Shown here: positions 11,075 to 22,975 of the stretch, one piece after another
How the letters are laid out: each line of letters opens with the position of its first letter
Position numbering within the stretch: position 1 is the stretch's first letter
From: Camillea tinctor
Taxonomy: Eukaryota; Ascomycota; Sordariomycetes; Xylariales; Xylariaceae
NCBI GenBank assembly: GCA_022578605.1
Contig: MU394075.1
Span: 491,137 to 555,136, forward strand
Direction of reading: 5' to 3'
DNA length: 64,000 nucleotides
Notes under the pieces: model-generated
Told to the model about the DNA's origin: nothing
Databases searched by the model: none
The model's input: the letters and a program-made list of their open reading frames with translations, nothing else
Translations under genes and position numbers: made by a program

Positions 11075-12740
11075 TCGGTTGGGCGGGGGTTTTTTTTTTT
11101 TTCTTTTTTTCGCATTCGAGTTTTCCGCTGAGGGTTATTGCTCAGTCTAGGGTAGGGCGAAAAGGGGTGAGGGATGGGAGAGATCGCATTGCTCGGCGTT
11201 TGTTTGTTTATGCAACCTAGCCCAAAGAAGTAGTAAGAGGGAAGGGGGAAGACAAAAAAAAAAGAGCAAGATATATAGGTAGTTAGTTATTACTAACTTT
11301 ACCATATATACCTAGGTACATATTACAGAAACCTTTGTACGAGAATATGTTCAAAGTAATGATCATACATTATCTATAATGCACTCTCCTTAGATTAGGT
11401 GGCCGTGATGCTCTAAGTTATATCTTCTGTGATAACTTTGTTAGGTAGATATGTTATACTCTTCTATGAGAGGTAGCAAGACGACATGCGAAGCCAATGG
11501 CTAAAAGAGAATACCGAGCACATCTACTATTCGTGCATCTATACATCTATGGTACAGTAGGCCAGATATTTGCATATAAAAAGAATACTCCTTGAGGAGG
11601 AAGTCATGTCTTCAGTAGACATATATTCTCCGGTCTGAGTTCTCCGGGTAAAGCCTATGCTGTTAAACGTGCTACTAGGAGAGGGGCGATGGTTTGAATT
11701 ATTGTCTTAATATTATGCCAGGGGTTAGGAGGGAACAAGTAAGGCTTCTGTATATGCCTAGGTAGGTAACCGTGATATTCGTAGTTATCGTCTAGGCTTC
11801 TTGTACAACAACGTATTGATTACCTGCCTAGGTCAGCCCTTGCTTGGTCCCTCGTGACATATGACAGCCTAGATCTTGTGGTTCTCAGTACTGTCATATG
11901 CATTCAAGTATTAAGCTAGACAGGCGGCAGCCGTATACACGTCCGCTGACCATAGTAGTCATATTCAGGAATAAGCAGGTAACACTGACAGGATTACCAA
12001 GTTACGTACACCTTTCTCTCATCTTACGGGGCTTAGGGCAGTAAATAATGACTGTTATTTTCTATTCTGACAGTTGCTGATAGCTGCGCCGCGAAGGATT
12101 GAGAAAGCCCAGTTTCGGCATTGTATTTCTAACACATAATCCGATATGCATCAGCTCGAATCAACCCGATTCGGGCTCGGGCTCTTCCACGGAGCCGAAA
12201 TCTGTTCATGGCTTTGCATCCCGTATCACGGGCTTGATCATTATAGATATTGGGGGAAAGACCAAAGTTTAGGCAGATGGGGGCTGAATAAGGCTACGTT
12301 GCTAGTCTATTGTGAATTGAAGAGACAAATGTGAAGGTGTCTTGAGAGCCTTGTAAATATAGAAATATGAATAATTATTAAATGTTTTCTATAGATATCT
12401 AAGTGGCCTTGAATACCAAATCCCTTTACTTTGTTTTCACAAAAGTGAAAGAAACTCTAATTAGTATAGTCACTTAAGAGAATCCCGGTATAAACCAGCG
12501 CTATCTGTCGCTCCATGTTACCTTCCAGCCAAGGGGTAGCACATATAATACAGAACTGCGGTACAATGACCACCTAGTAATTTTATAAAGCTTTGCTTCC
12601 TTGGCTCTGTGTGTTGCCCAACCTAATTGCGGCACTGCGTATATTACTAATATCTAATATCACCCAGCTCAGTCCGTGAATAAAACAGACACCGCAGCCA
12701 GCTAGGAAAACGAGAACATCTCGAGCACTTATTTACTGAC
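11075..12740. other. Gene-free AT-rich spacer
   Basis: I see no gene in this stretch. It begins with T-runs that fit the 3' untranslated region of the SUR7-like gene. It then consists of AT-rich sequence with several CCTAGGTA / TAGGTAGG motifs (for example around 11308 and 11757). Confidence 0.5.
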
Positions 12741-13005
12741 CTTACCGACCTCTCAAGCATCACATCAAGCCTACAATAGAGCACATCATGGCAAAAGCCA
12801 CGCGACTAGATGTGCTGTGCCACAACGCCGGTGTAGTAGTATGATCGGCACAGCTCCGGACGTAATATCCAGTCAGCCAGGGGCTAGCTAGCAACCGACG
12901 CCCTCGGCCTTCTTTCCCTAAAACAGCTTCCAGAGGAGCCTCGTACCGGCTCGATGCTCGTGGATAGGGACACCGCTCACACTGGACCAGCGCCGCAGAT
13001 ATGAT
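12741..13005 (+). pseudogene. Decayed short-chain dehydrogenase fragment
   Basis: This looks like a broken SDR gene. One frame (from 12741) reads LTDLSSITSSLQ, the usual D-L-S-S element. A second frame (12788-12844) reads MAKATRLDVLCHNAGVV, where RLDVL...NAGV is the hallmark NNAG region of SDRs. A third frame (about 12898 on) reads TDALGLLSLKQLP, resembling the following T-N-x-L-G-x-F/L segment. The three pieces are in the expected order but in different frames with stops between them. I therefore call a relic, not a gene. Neither the glycine-rich N-terminal motif nor the YxxxK motif was found. The identification rests on short motifs. Confidence 0.45.
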
Positions 13006-16000
13006 GTCGGATTACATACACGCGTGCCATTTCTAGCTTCCGGGTACGCGGCTGTCTCGAAAGGTTTAGTTGTACGAGCCGTCCCTAGGGTTAGGAACTA
13101 GATCCCTGCGTTGAGGTTCTGCGTTGATAGTCTTTCTATCCCGAGATGATGCAGACTGAGGTGCCGGCGCTCCCAAGTAGAGCGATGGTGAACCATCCCC
13201 GTTCTCCTTATTTCTCATGATTCCACGATGCACTGGAGCTAACACCATAGGCTTTTATTTTTTAGATTTTAAATTCTTTGATCTTTAAAAAAAAAAAAAA
13301 AATAGAGATCCGGCCTTTAAAAGTCCGACCTAAGGCGCCTATCCCGAGCTCTCCGTCATGGCGTCCCGGGGGTCCGAATCAGGGATAGCGGCCGGTAAGT
13401 ATACGATACCGTGGGGATGGTTCGGCTCCGTGCTAGTTAGATTACATGGCTCCGGGGCTGAAGGGTGAGGATGAGGGAGGGGGCTAGGACTGTGACGATG
13501 ATCTAGGAGGGATGCGAGGAAGCGTATCGATGACCCGGAGCTGAAAGTTTCCCGATAATGTATAGGTAGACTCCGTAGTTAGGGAAATTATGAGGGACAA
13601 GTTGGAACTACTACACCTGGGACCGCTGTTTATAAGGTTCTAGTTGGTTGGCGGTTACTGTGCCCTATCCACAGAACCGAGAAGCGTACGGTGAGGTACT
13701 TCTGATCCATTGCGTGTACACCCTAGCCCTACGTCTTATCACGCAAGGCGCTTGAACGAGCACTTGGAGTCGACGTTGGTGCAATGCAGGACCTACGTCA
13801 CCCCACGCTGCAGTCGGTTCGAACGCTGTAGTATCTATACGAGGAGGACCGAATTTGGTCGAAGGGCTCGACCTGGATGTTTTTTTTCTGGTTCAGGGCC
13901 CGGACACCAGGGGATCCAATCTCCCCACGTATTCTGCTCCGGTGCTTGGCCTCCAAGACAGCAGTGGAACCATCACCATCTCCCCCGGTCGAAAGTAGGT
14001 AAATACCAAGCCACTGGGAACGCAGAAATAACTTATCTTGAAGATAGCTTCATTTTCCAGGTGGAGAAGCTTGATGTTATTAGGTATAGATAGGTAGGTA
14101 ACATAGATGCTAATTTACCTACAACTATGTATGCACTAACCTCATGCGCAGTCGACCCACGGTTGCCCCTTACCTAGGCCCAGCGCGGCAAACGGCGAGC
14201 GTATCTTCCGTGCTCCCCAACTCGGATACCTGTAAGAACGCGATACCGTCGCCTCGTAGGGCTGAGATATATCACAGGGCAGATGTGTTATCTTGTTGGT
14301 GTAAGATGAGGCTGAACCAGAGGATCAGACACGACACTGTAAAGGAATGACGTACTGTTAGCAACCTATACTGGGCGATATCCACAATCTTCTAGAAACT
14401 CGGGCTATTTTTCTCTCTCTCTTTTTTATTGATCCTGGCGGGAGGATGGAGGATGCATCGTGATATGTATCCCCTGTGCATATCCAGTGCCGTTGGAGAA
14501 TGCTTGTTTGTACGACCATGCAGGTGATATATTACTGTTACTCCCCCTTGGCGGTAGACATCTGACCCTGGTTTGTGCTATAAGTATGGTGTAGAGCATG
14601 TCATCAAGTGGGCAGCCTATAGGGATTTCTTTACCCGCCAAGTCTTTACCTACCAACATGCACACACCGGAACGACATCACGACCTTAACTGCCTATCCT
14701 ACCTTTCTATGTGTGGCATGACACCCTTCTCTCCGACGAATCCTTTATCCCGGCTGTCATATCCGGACCTGCTTGCACAGCCTACCAAAATATAACGTAC
14801 ATCGCGCGGGATAGCGTAGTTATTGGGGCTCCGTCGACCCTCGGGCCTCGCGCGTTGTGGACGTTTATGGCTTATCCTACCTACTAGGTAGGCACGAGGA
14901 CTACGTAAGGTAGTATTGTCGACAAAGACTCGGCTAGATAACGCAGAACTGCTAGTGTCGATACCCGGGACCCTTATTATCGTTCTTCGTTGGCTAGTCA
15001 TTAGGGGTTAACTAACTAGAAAAAGAAAAGGAAAAACCTCACGTGTTTGTTGTTGCTGATGCTGATCGCTCGTTACTGGCTATAACTTCCCGTGTAGTGA
15101 TAATCTATATCAAAGAGGGATTTTTAAGATATCTGAAGGGGGCTTGCTTAGAGAATGGGGAAGAGACAGGCTATACATACGGAATGCCATTTACAATATG
15201 TACTTCTATAAGCAGCATTGCGCATAGCTAGTTAATTCTGTTCTTCATCACAAATGACTAGGATCAGGGAAGAGCGGAATTGAAGCAAGATGATCTACCT
15301 ACCCTGGCCTGTCGAAGTGCGGAATTTTGATCTGTAACCATAGTTTTAACACGATCTGGTGGTCGGCGCGAATTTCGATCCGGCCTCGTGACCAGCGTCT
15401 TGTTCAAACGTGAGCACACAGCTAATGCTATTAGACGGAAGAGAAGCTGCCGGGGTGGTCTGCAAGCTGTGGCGCACTTGGCGTTGTAGCTAGAGCGGAG
15501 ACGGATGCTGGTAGACACCCGAGCCCGAGACGCCGGCGATGTGGAGCAAGCTTGAGCCATGGAGGGGAAAGGGGTTTGAGTATGTAACCTGAGTAGGTTA
15601 AGGAAGTTAAGACGTGATTGCATCGCGCCAAACTCCCCTTCCATTACTACCAAGAGAGATTACTTAAGTACGGGTTTGTGTAGAGCAATGGACCGACTTT
15701 CCTCCGTCCATGATTAGATTGTTGAAGATCCGCGAGTCTAGGACATCGCCGGACGCCCCAGTTATGTAGGTTAAGCATGTCTGGGTGTATGGCCGTATAC
15801 GTAGCCGCATGGCACAATGAGGCAGTTCTCGTATATGTTTTTTCTGTTCTCGCGCCGAGCTCCTCGGTGGACCTAGGAAAGGGATGGACGCAAGGGCTAA
15901 GATACGCATGAGAAGACGGCCTTCTTAGCAACCCGACAGCAAGGCGTACGTAGGCTTAAAACTGCCTTTGAGAGCGAAGGTGTCATTTATGTCCACGTAA

Positions 16001-16159
16001 GGAATATATATATACGATCTGGGTTGCACTGCAGCATGAGACTTTGCGAATTCTTGACACAGACATCCTATTCATCCTTCAGATCAGCATTAGAACTCAC
16101 CTTATTACCGCCATATTATATTATTTGCTAGTTGTCTTTGGTGGCTTTTGCACTGTACT
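13006..16159. other. Gene-free spacer upstream of the FAD monooxygenase
   Basis: About 3 kb without a supportable gene. It contains a 15-A run near 13289-13303 and CCTACCTACTAGGTAGG near 14876. Several open frames under 130 codons have no recognisable motif. Composition is mixed, and some parts (13320-13480) are GC-rich, so other decayed genes may be hidden here. The last 150 bp are presumably the promoter and leader of the gene at 16160. Confidence 0.45.
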
Positions 16160-17572
16160 ATGGCTAGCAACAACAAATTCCGTGTAGTCGTTGTCGGTGG
16201 AGGTCCGACGGGGTTGACTACAGCGCATGCACTAAGCAAAGCAGGTATCGACTTCGTTGTGCTGGAGCGCCGTGAATCCATCGTCGAGGATCTTGGTGCC
16301 AGTTTGGTGATCAGCCCCGATTCTCTTCGCGCTCTCTCACAACTTGGGTTACTTGAGCGGCTCAGTTCGATCAGTACCGGCTTCAGAACTCTTAAGACTG
16401 CTACCCTAGAAGGGATTCAGTACGGCACATCCAACGCCCTGGCTACTTTGGAAGAGAGGTACGTATTCTTGCACCTACTTATACCACTAGGTATGAATAA
16501 GGACCGCTAACGATCAGCCCATAGCGCCGGCGCTCTTTTGCGCATATTCCACCGAGCGCAGCTTGTAGAAACGCTCTACGACGAGCTCGACGACCAAGCG
16601 AAGGCGCGCGTTTTCACGAACAAGAAAGTGGTTGACATCAGGTCGGATGAGAAGGGTGCCTCAGTCCGCTGTGCCGACGGGACTGTCTACGATGGGAGTA
16701 TCGTGATAGGGGCGGATGGGGCCCACAGCTGTGTCCGAAAGAGCATGCGCCAGCTGGCTCTCAAGAAGTCCCCCACTGCGGACGTTGACCCGGAGCAGCC
16801 GTGGTCTTACGAGTACCGCATGATATTTTTTACATTCCCGAAGATCCCCGAACTCGAGGCCGGGTCGTCGATCGAGGCGCACGGCAGCGACGTGTCGGTG
16901 CAGCTGCTGATAGCGGATAACCGGGCCTGGATGTTCGTATACGAACGCATGGAGAACCCGCCGACGGAGCGGGTGTTCTACACGCAGGAGGACATTGGGG
17001 CGTACGCGGCGAAATGGGGCCACCTGTCACTGACGCCCACGTTCAAGGTGCGGGATGCGTTCGCGCAGAGATACAACGCGGGCATGGTGAATCTAGAAGA
17101 GGGCATGCTGAAGCACTACCACTGGGGCCGCCTCGTGCTGGTGGGGGACAGCGCGCACAAGGTGACGCCGAACGCAGGCCGAGGGCTCAACAACGGCATC
17201 CAGGACTCGGTGGCGCTGGTCAACGAGATACAGCGTCTCCTGACGTCGGAAGGAGGGGCAAAAGCACAACCGAACCTCGATGCGCTCGACGTGGCGTTCG
17301 AGCGGTACCAGAAAACGCGGCAGCAGATGTTCAAGACCGATCTGGAGTTCTCGGGCCGGACCACACGCATGTCGGCGTGGAAGACGTGGTTTCTGTGGTT
17401 CGTGGACAGATGGTTCATGCCCATGCTTCCGGCCTGGGCCGAGACCATCATGGTCGGACAGATGCTTGCTAAACGCATGGGTCAGGGTCTCGTATTCGAG
17501 TTCCTGAAGGGCGAGGAGCCGTTTCAGGGTAAAGTGCCCTGGACTCACCCGATTATGAAGAAAGAAGTGTGA
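16160..17572 (+). CDS. FAD-dependent monooxygenase (class A, secondary-metabolism type)
   Basis: Two exons, 16160..16458 and 16525..17572, give 448 residues. The ATG at 16160 (ACTATGG) is the first in frame; only TTG and other non-ATG codons precede it. The 66-bp intron starts GTACGT, has CTAAC near its 3' end, and ends TAG. It joins LEER/S to SAGALLRIFHRAQL. Motifs are a dinucleotide-binding VVVVGGGPTGL (residues 9-19) followed by VVLERR, the DG motif VIGADGAHSCVR, and the GD motif LVLVGDSAHKVTPNAGRG. The hydrophobic C-terminal region (TWFLWFVDRWFMPML) may associate with membrane. Proteins of this type hydroxylate or epoxidise small molecules using FAD and NAD(P)H. The substrate cannot be told. 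No polyketide, peptide or terpene synthase lies nearby in this window. Confidence 0.9.
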
Positions 17573-18287
17573 GGTTTGTTTTTGTCCTTCTTTCAACGGG
17601 GATTTCTTTTGTCATTGGCATCATGGGGAAGTTAGGGGTTAGGGGTGTTGGAAGAGTATAAGGGGTATAGATGTGTAGCTTGTATGGGCGTTGAGGGTGA
17701 AATATGGGTTTGATATCTTTCGAATCATGATTGATGGGATTTAATTTATATAGGCCGTAGAGGTACTTCCAATGCTTTCATTTGTAAATAATATAATACA
17801 GAATGATCTCCTTGTATTTTCATTATTTGGTCTAATCAATGTTGATGTAAATGTAAAGAAATAAAATAGTAAATCAAATCACACTGCTGACTTATAAGTT
17901 GTAGACGGAGTATTGTACTACCTGTTGTGCAACCTTTCTACGTAGGTTACTAGATAAAGTCATAGATTAGGTTAGCTAACTTCGGGTAAATACATACTTA
18001 TGGGTTGTTTTACGTTAATGTACTAGCATATGCCTATAGATAGCTGAGATAGCTCAACATGCATTAACCAAGCTAGCCAAAGTTTTCCCCTCTCCCGTAA
18101 TCCCCTCCCCCAATCCCCCCCAATCCCCATTTCCCGTAATCCGTTTCTTCCGTCGCGGGCTTCAACCGAACATGCACCGAGAACTTTTGAACCATCAATT
18201 GAATGCCACGAAGATTCCCCGGACATCCGCCGACAACTTGCCGTCATTAGCACCGTACCATATTTTTTTAAGTACTAGTAATTTCAT
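17573..18287. other. Intergenic spacer
   Basis: The stretch runs from the 3' end of the monooxygenase to the Zn2Cys6 gene. It holds two adjacent TTAGGGG units near 17631-17646, too few to be telomeric. AT-rich sequence and a C-rich run near 18085-18130 follow. I see no gene. Confidence 0.5.
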
Positions 18288-21007
18288 ATGGTCATGGCCT
18301 CTTCTTCTTCTTCTTATCCAGAACCACATGGTACAACCAGTTTGGGAGAGACAACAGAAGCTGTGGGAGAACAATCAACAATAACAACATCACCACAACA
18401 ACAACACCAACATCAACATCAACAATTACCAGTAGGAACATCAAAAACAACAACAACAACAACACCGCCAGCATCAGTATCACCATCATCATCATCTGCT
18501 CCTCTTCCTCTTCCTCCTCCTCCTCCTCAATCTCCTTCTCATCGTCACCATCATCAACACCATCACCACCAACATCACCAATCTCATCATCAATCTCATC
18601 ACCAACAACACCAACACCAACCAATTGCGATCCAGTCACCCATTACTACTACGAGCCGGATACAGACCCAAACCCATACACCAGCCCCGACTCATACCTC
18701 ATACGATGGCCTCCCATCTCCCATCCCCGCGACCACCGTGGCCAGCCATGGCCTACAGGTCCTCCAAGCGGCATCAGCAGCTTCTGTTGCTTCAGCTGCC
18801 GAAGACCTGACCCAGCATTATACGCCTTCGACCACTCAGCAGTATGCCCAATCAGCTACTCTACACATGGGAGATCCCCAATTCGCGTCTCTTGCCCATT
18901 CTGCACCTGCGCCAGTACCAGCTCCAGTGTCTGCGCCGGCACCTCCCATTGCCACGGCACCCGCCCCGTCGCCAGCGCCACCTGTAGCTGGAAGTCCCTC
19001 GGCGCAAAAGGTCACTCGTCTTCGTCGCGCTTGTGATCTGTGCAGCCAGCGTAAAGTGAAGGTATGAACATATATATATCCCTAGAGAGAGAGAGAAAGA
19101 AAGAGAGAGAGAGAGAGAGAGAACTGACGATGCTTTCTCTCAAGTGCGACGAACGAGGCCCGCCTTGTAAACCATGTGCCGATCTACAAGTCGAATGTAC
19201 CTTCAACCGCGAGATGAAGCGCCGCGGCCCCCCGAACAAACATGCAGAAGCCGCCAAAGCAGCGAAGCGACCTCGCAACGAACCTCACGAACATGTCGCC
19301 GAAGCATTGGTCTCCATCGCCGCCGATCCCATCACCAACCCTGGCACCAACCCCGGTCCTTTCGATGCCGAGAAGATCGCGCCATGGCCCATACTCCAGC
19401 TCCTGGTCGACGACTTCTTTACTTACATACATCCTCTGATACCCTTTCCCCACGAGCCTACTTTCCGCCACGCCTTCAACAGCCGCTTGGACCGGAGTAG
19501 TGGTCAGTTTCTAGCCCTGCTGGCCAGCATGATCGGTGTTCTGGTCGCTTCGTTCCCCCGTAGTGCCCGGGCTCACCTGAAAGCTCAACAGAACACCGAA
19601 CTCTTCCCTACGGCCGCTACCATGATAGAACACTGCCGCGCTATCGCCTTAGATGCTCGAGGGGCCCGGTTCATGCTCAAGCAAGAGATGAATGTCGATG
19701 ATGCGGCTACTAGCTATTTCCTGGGACTATCTGCTGCATACACCCTACAATGGAAGCCTTGCAAGCGTTTCATGGCCGAGACCCTCAGTTTCTGTAGGGA
19801 GGTTGTTGCCACCCGTGAGAGGGACGCCCAAAATATCGAGGCACAGCTTGCCGGTATTGCCGTAGACGTCGATCAGATAGCTGAAGCCTCGATTGACCAC
19901 ATCAAGGATCAGATAAGCAAGCGTATTTTCTGGGTTATGGTCGCGGGTGCTCGGTGAGTTAACCCCCCCCTTTTTTTTATTCTCTCCTGTAGTGATGCTC
20001 TCGCTACACCGTCTAACGCAGCTAACTTGAAATTCAGGTCAATGACCCAGCTCGGTGCTTCCATGCATGAGCTTCCCTTTCCTCCTACCACCACCCCAGA
20101 TCCATACCCTGATCCGCCCCTTGAAGTGGACGACGAATTCATCTTCGTAGACCATATCGGGCGGCAACCAGAAGGTACTATCTCCCTCATCACCGGGTTC
20201 AACAAAAATGCTCAGACCTACATGACCATGAACGAACTCACCGGGGTCGACATGTGCTACGGAATGAACTTCTTCGACTGGGGCGCTCAGAAGAACATTC
20301 TGAGTAATGCCCTTGCTAACGTCAAGCGGCATGCCGAGGACCTACCTCCTGAGCTGCAAATCAAGATTGAGCCTAACCAGAGCGATATGGCCAAACTGGA
20401 CGATTCTGGCTTACAGTACTATCCTCCTGGTTATCCCCATACCCAGCCAGCGAATGATATGCGACGAGCTTTTGCTGAAGAGCCCTTACGACGCCGCCAG
20501 TTGCAGCTAGAGATACAAAAAGCGAATATATACGTCTCTCAGCTAGCAACCAGATCCTACTTCGTCGAACGCTACCTTAGTCTCCGCGATATTCACCGTT
20601 CGCAATCTAATTTTGCGGAAAACGCAGACGACGAAGTCAAAGACGAGCGCGATTCCATGCTTATGGATGAGCGGGAGATTATTGTGCAAAACCTCTTGAC
20701 TGTCTTGGCGTCTATTAGCCAGCGCAATATGGAGCCGAACGGGCAGTCGGTCATTAACAAGATCCGCCAGGTCGCCAGCACTCTCCTAACCGATTCACCA
20801 GAGCGCAAGGGCCCAATGACCGCCAAGGCTGAGGAGTATCTCAACCGGTTCTTAGACATCCTCATGAAGCTCGAGAGGAACGGGGCTGGCCGTGGAACCG
20901 ATACCATGACGTCACAAGACGAGGAGGAAGAACTTCAGCACTGGGTCAACCTGCGAGACTACCAAGTCCAATTCCTGTCCAGTGGTGGCTTTCTAGGAGG
21001 CGGGTAA
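18288..21007 (+). CDS. Zn2Cys6 (GAL4-type) transcription factor
   Basis: Three exons, 18288..19061, 19145..19953 and 20038..21007, give 850 residues. The first ~245 residues are low-complexity, rich in Gln, His, Pro, Ser and Thr. The binuclear zinc cluster follows with canonical spacing C-x2-C-x6-C-x6-C-x2-C-x6-C (Cys249, 252, 259, 266, 269, 276). Intron 1 falls exactly before the third cysteine. A basic linker (MKRRGPPNKHAEAAK) comes next. The rest resembles a fungal-specific transcription-factor regulatory region, with segments such as ILQLLVDDFFTYIHPLIPFP. This is a nuclear DNA-binding regulator by family. Its targets are unknown. An ATG at 18294 is also possible and would remove only two residues. 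The neighbouring monooxygenase and GH45 gene are conceivable targets, but the sequence gives no direct evidence. Confidence 0.93.
19083..19122 (+). repeat. GA-rich microsatellite in intron 1 of the Zn2Cys6 gene
   Basis: A near-perfect AG repeat interrupted by two AAG units occupies about half of the 83-bp intron (19062..19144). It lies between the first and second halves of the zinc-cluster coding sequence. Confidence 0.85.
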
Positions 21008-22179
21008 ACGGCTGGTGTGGTGTGTCTCAAATGCACGACCATACGAGCTCCTCGCCAAGTACGATCAACTTGCGGTATGTATATAATCATGTAAAAATGG
21101 GCTTCTCTCTCTTTGTGTGTGTATGTGTGTGCGTATATGTGTGTAGGTATATATTACACAAGCTTGGCCTCCCATTTCGGAACCACTTCTCTCTGCAGAC
21201 GGATGGATGTGTTTCGATTATGAAGGATACGGCGGCGAACGAAGAAATTCCTGGGTTCGCAGATGAAAACAAATTTCGCTCAAGCCAAATAATATGGCAT
21301 TGATTACTTGTTCATTGCTTTTAATATAGTGCGTTTGCTTGGCGCAAGAGAACTATTTCAAACCTATGTACCTATTCATCCGAAATCATAACTGGAATTG
21401 GAGATCCTATGCACCTATCTTGTTACCCTGACGCATGTACTATGTAGTTGGTATAACCTATATATATATTGCCCTGGCTTGGCTCCGTGCGGCACCACAT
21501 ATTAAATTCGCGGCATGTGCCATGGTTCTGGTTTTGCGCATACATGTCGGACCGCCGAGCTTGGGTTAGCATTTCATGGTGTGTGCTTGAGCCTGTTTCA
21601 AAAAACATGGAAGTTCCTGGGTAGAGAACTATTGAACTAATACCACGACGACTAAATGGCATGTTATTGCTCTTGAGGTATGTTTCCTTCTGGGCTGTAA
21701 TCCCTCTATCCAGACATATATCGTCACGGTACGGAGTAGCGAAGGAAACAAGCACATATGCATACATGCAGTAATTCATACAGGAACACATACTCAATGT
21801 AGATGTTGCCAACGCATATGCATATACACAAAACTGGTTGTTTGTAGGTTACTTGTATATACGTCAACGTCCCCTAGGGACTTTTTCCCCATCCCAAAAC
21901 GAGAATATGTACAAGAATATGAACAAGAAAAAAAAATCCGCTTCCCTCATTCCATAGCGCGGGATCGTAATCAGTCATTTCAATGATGGTCATGGTGTTA
22001 ACCGAGGGAAGTCATAAATGAAGGACGTAGGTAGAAAGGGGTAAGGAAAGCGGTCAAGGCAGAAAGACCCGTAGCTTAGTCTAGGCATAGATTCCGACTA
22101 ACACGCCTCCTCTCCCCCCTTCACTACCCCCTTTCCCTATTCCACCCATCATCCGTATACCCATCCCACGTATTCCCCC
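21008..22179. other. Convergent intergenic spacer
   Basis: The stretch lies between the 3' ends of the Zn2Cys6 gene and the minus-strand GH45 gene. It holds a TG/TATG-rich microsatellite near 21114-21150, a TA tract near 21460-21470, and C/T-rich sequence near 22105-22140. I see no gene signature. Confidence 0.5.
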
Positions 22180-22975
22180 TTACGACGCAGCGGGGAACGA
22201 CGAGTCGTCGCTGCGGGTGCAGCCGGAGACGGCGGTGATCTCGGAGGGGCACTGGACCTGCTCGAAGTTGACGCCGGGGTTGTCGGCGCCCTGGAACCAG
22301 TCGAAGCGCCAGTGGCACCCCGCGCGCAGCTTCTCCGGCATGCTGGCCGAGTCGCACTCCGAGGCGCTCGACACCCCGCCGTACTGCTGCCCCGGCAGCG
22401 CCTGCCCGAACTCGCTCGAGCACCCGTCGAAGATGCCCACCCCGCCCCCCGGCATCAGGATGTCGAACTGGTTCGACCCCAGGTCCCCGCCCGTGTTCGT
22501 CGACTGCACAATCATCTTCTTGCCGGCTACCGGGCCCGACGTGAACTCTAGTCTGGAAGAAAAAAGGTTAGGAATTTATACTTGGTACGGAGAAAGGTAG
22601 GAAAGAAGGGACACGGGGGTAGGGGGAGGAGGGAAGAAGGGAAACGCACTGGTAGCAAGCGCAGCACCAGCTGCTCTCGTCACCGCCCGAAATGGCCGTC
22701 GCCGCGAACCCGTACGCCAGGTCGTCCGACACCGCCCACGGCGAGTAGTCCGTGCACGTGTAGGCGGTGCCGCCGTCGCACCCGCTCTTGGCGTCCGCGT
22801 CGCCGAGCGGGCTGTCGCTCTTGTCGCAGGTGCGCACCGGCGCGCTGACCGCCGCCTTGCCGCTCCACGCGCACGACGGCTTGCAGCAGTCCCAGTACCG
22901 CGTCGTGGTCCCCGTGCCCGAGGCCGCGAGGGACACGCCGGCCGCGAGGAGGGGGAGGTAGGTGGCGGTGTGCAT
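22180..22975 (-). CDS. GH45 endo-beta-1,4-glucanase
   Basis: Two exons on the minus strand, 22975..22650 and 22552..22180, give 232 residues. Residues about 1-18 are a signal peptide, so the enzyme is secreted. The family-45 signature [12 protein letters not shown] is directly after it, containing the catalytic Asp. The second conserved Asp lies in [15 protein letters not shown]. The protein is cysteine-rich, as expected for a disulfide-braced GH45 domain. It has no cellulose-binding module, so it is a single-domain form. The 97-bp intron starts GTGCGT and ends CCAG, splitting a Gln codon and restoring [16 protein letters not shown]. The start at 22975 was chosen because the signal peptide begins there. 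An upstream in-frame ATG at 23071 would add 32 Pro/His-rich residues unlike a secretion signal. Confidence 0.93.

Noticed and set aside
16148..16160. Upstream start for the monooxygenase
   Set aside because: The codon at 16148 is TTG; the first ATG is at 16160, directly before the FAD-binding motif.
17631..17646. TTAGGGG units as an internal telomere repeat
   Set aside because: Only two units, inside a 3' region, with no further TTAGGG array.
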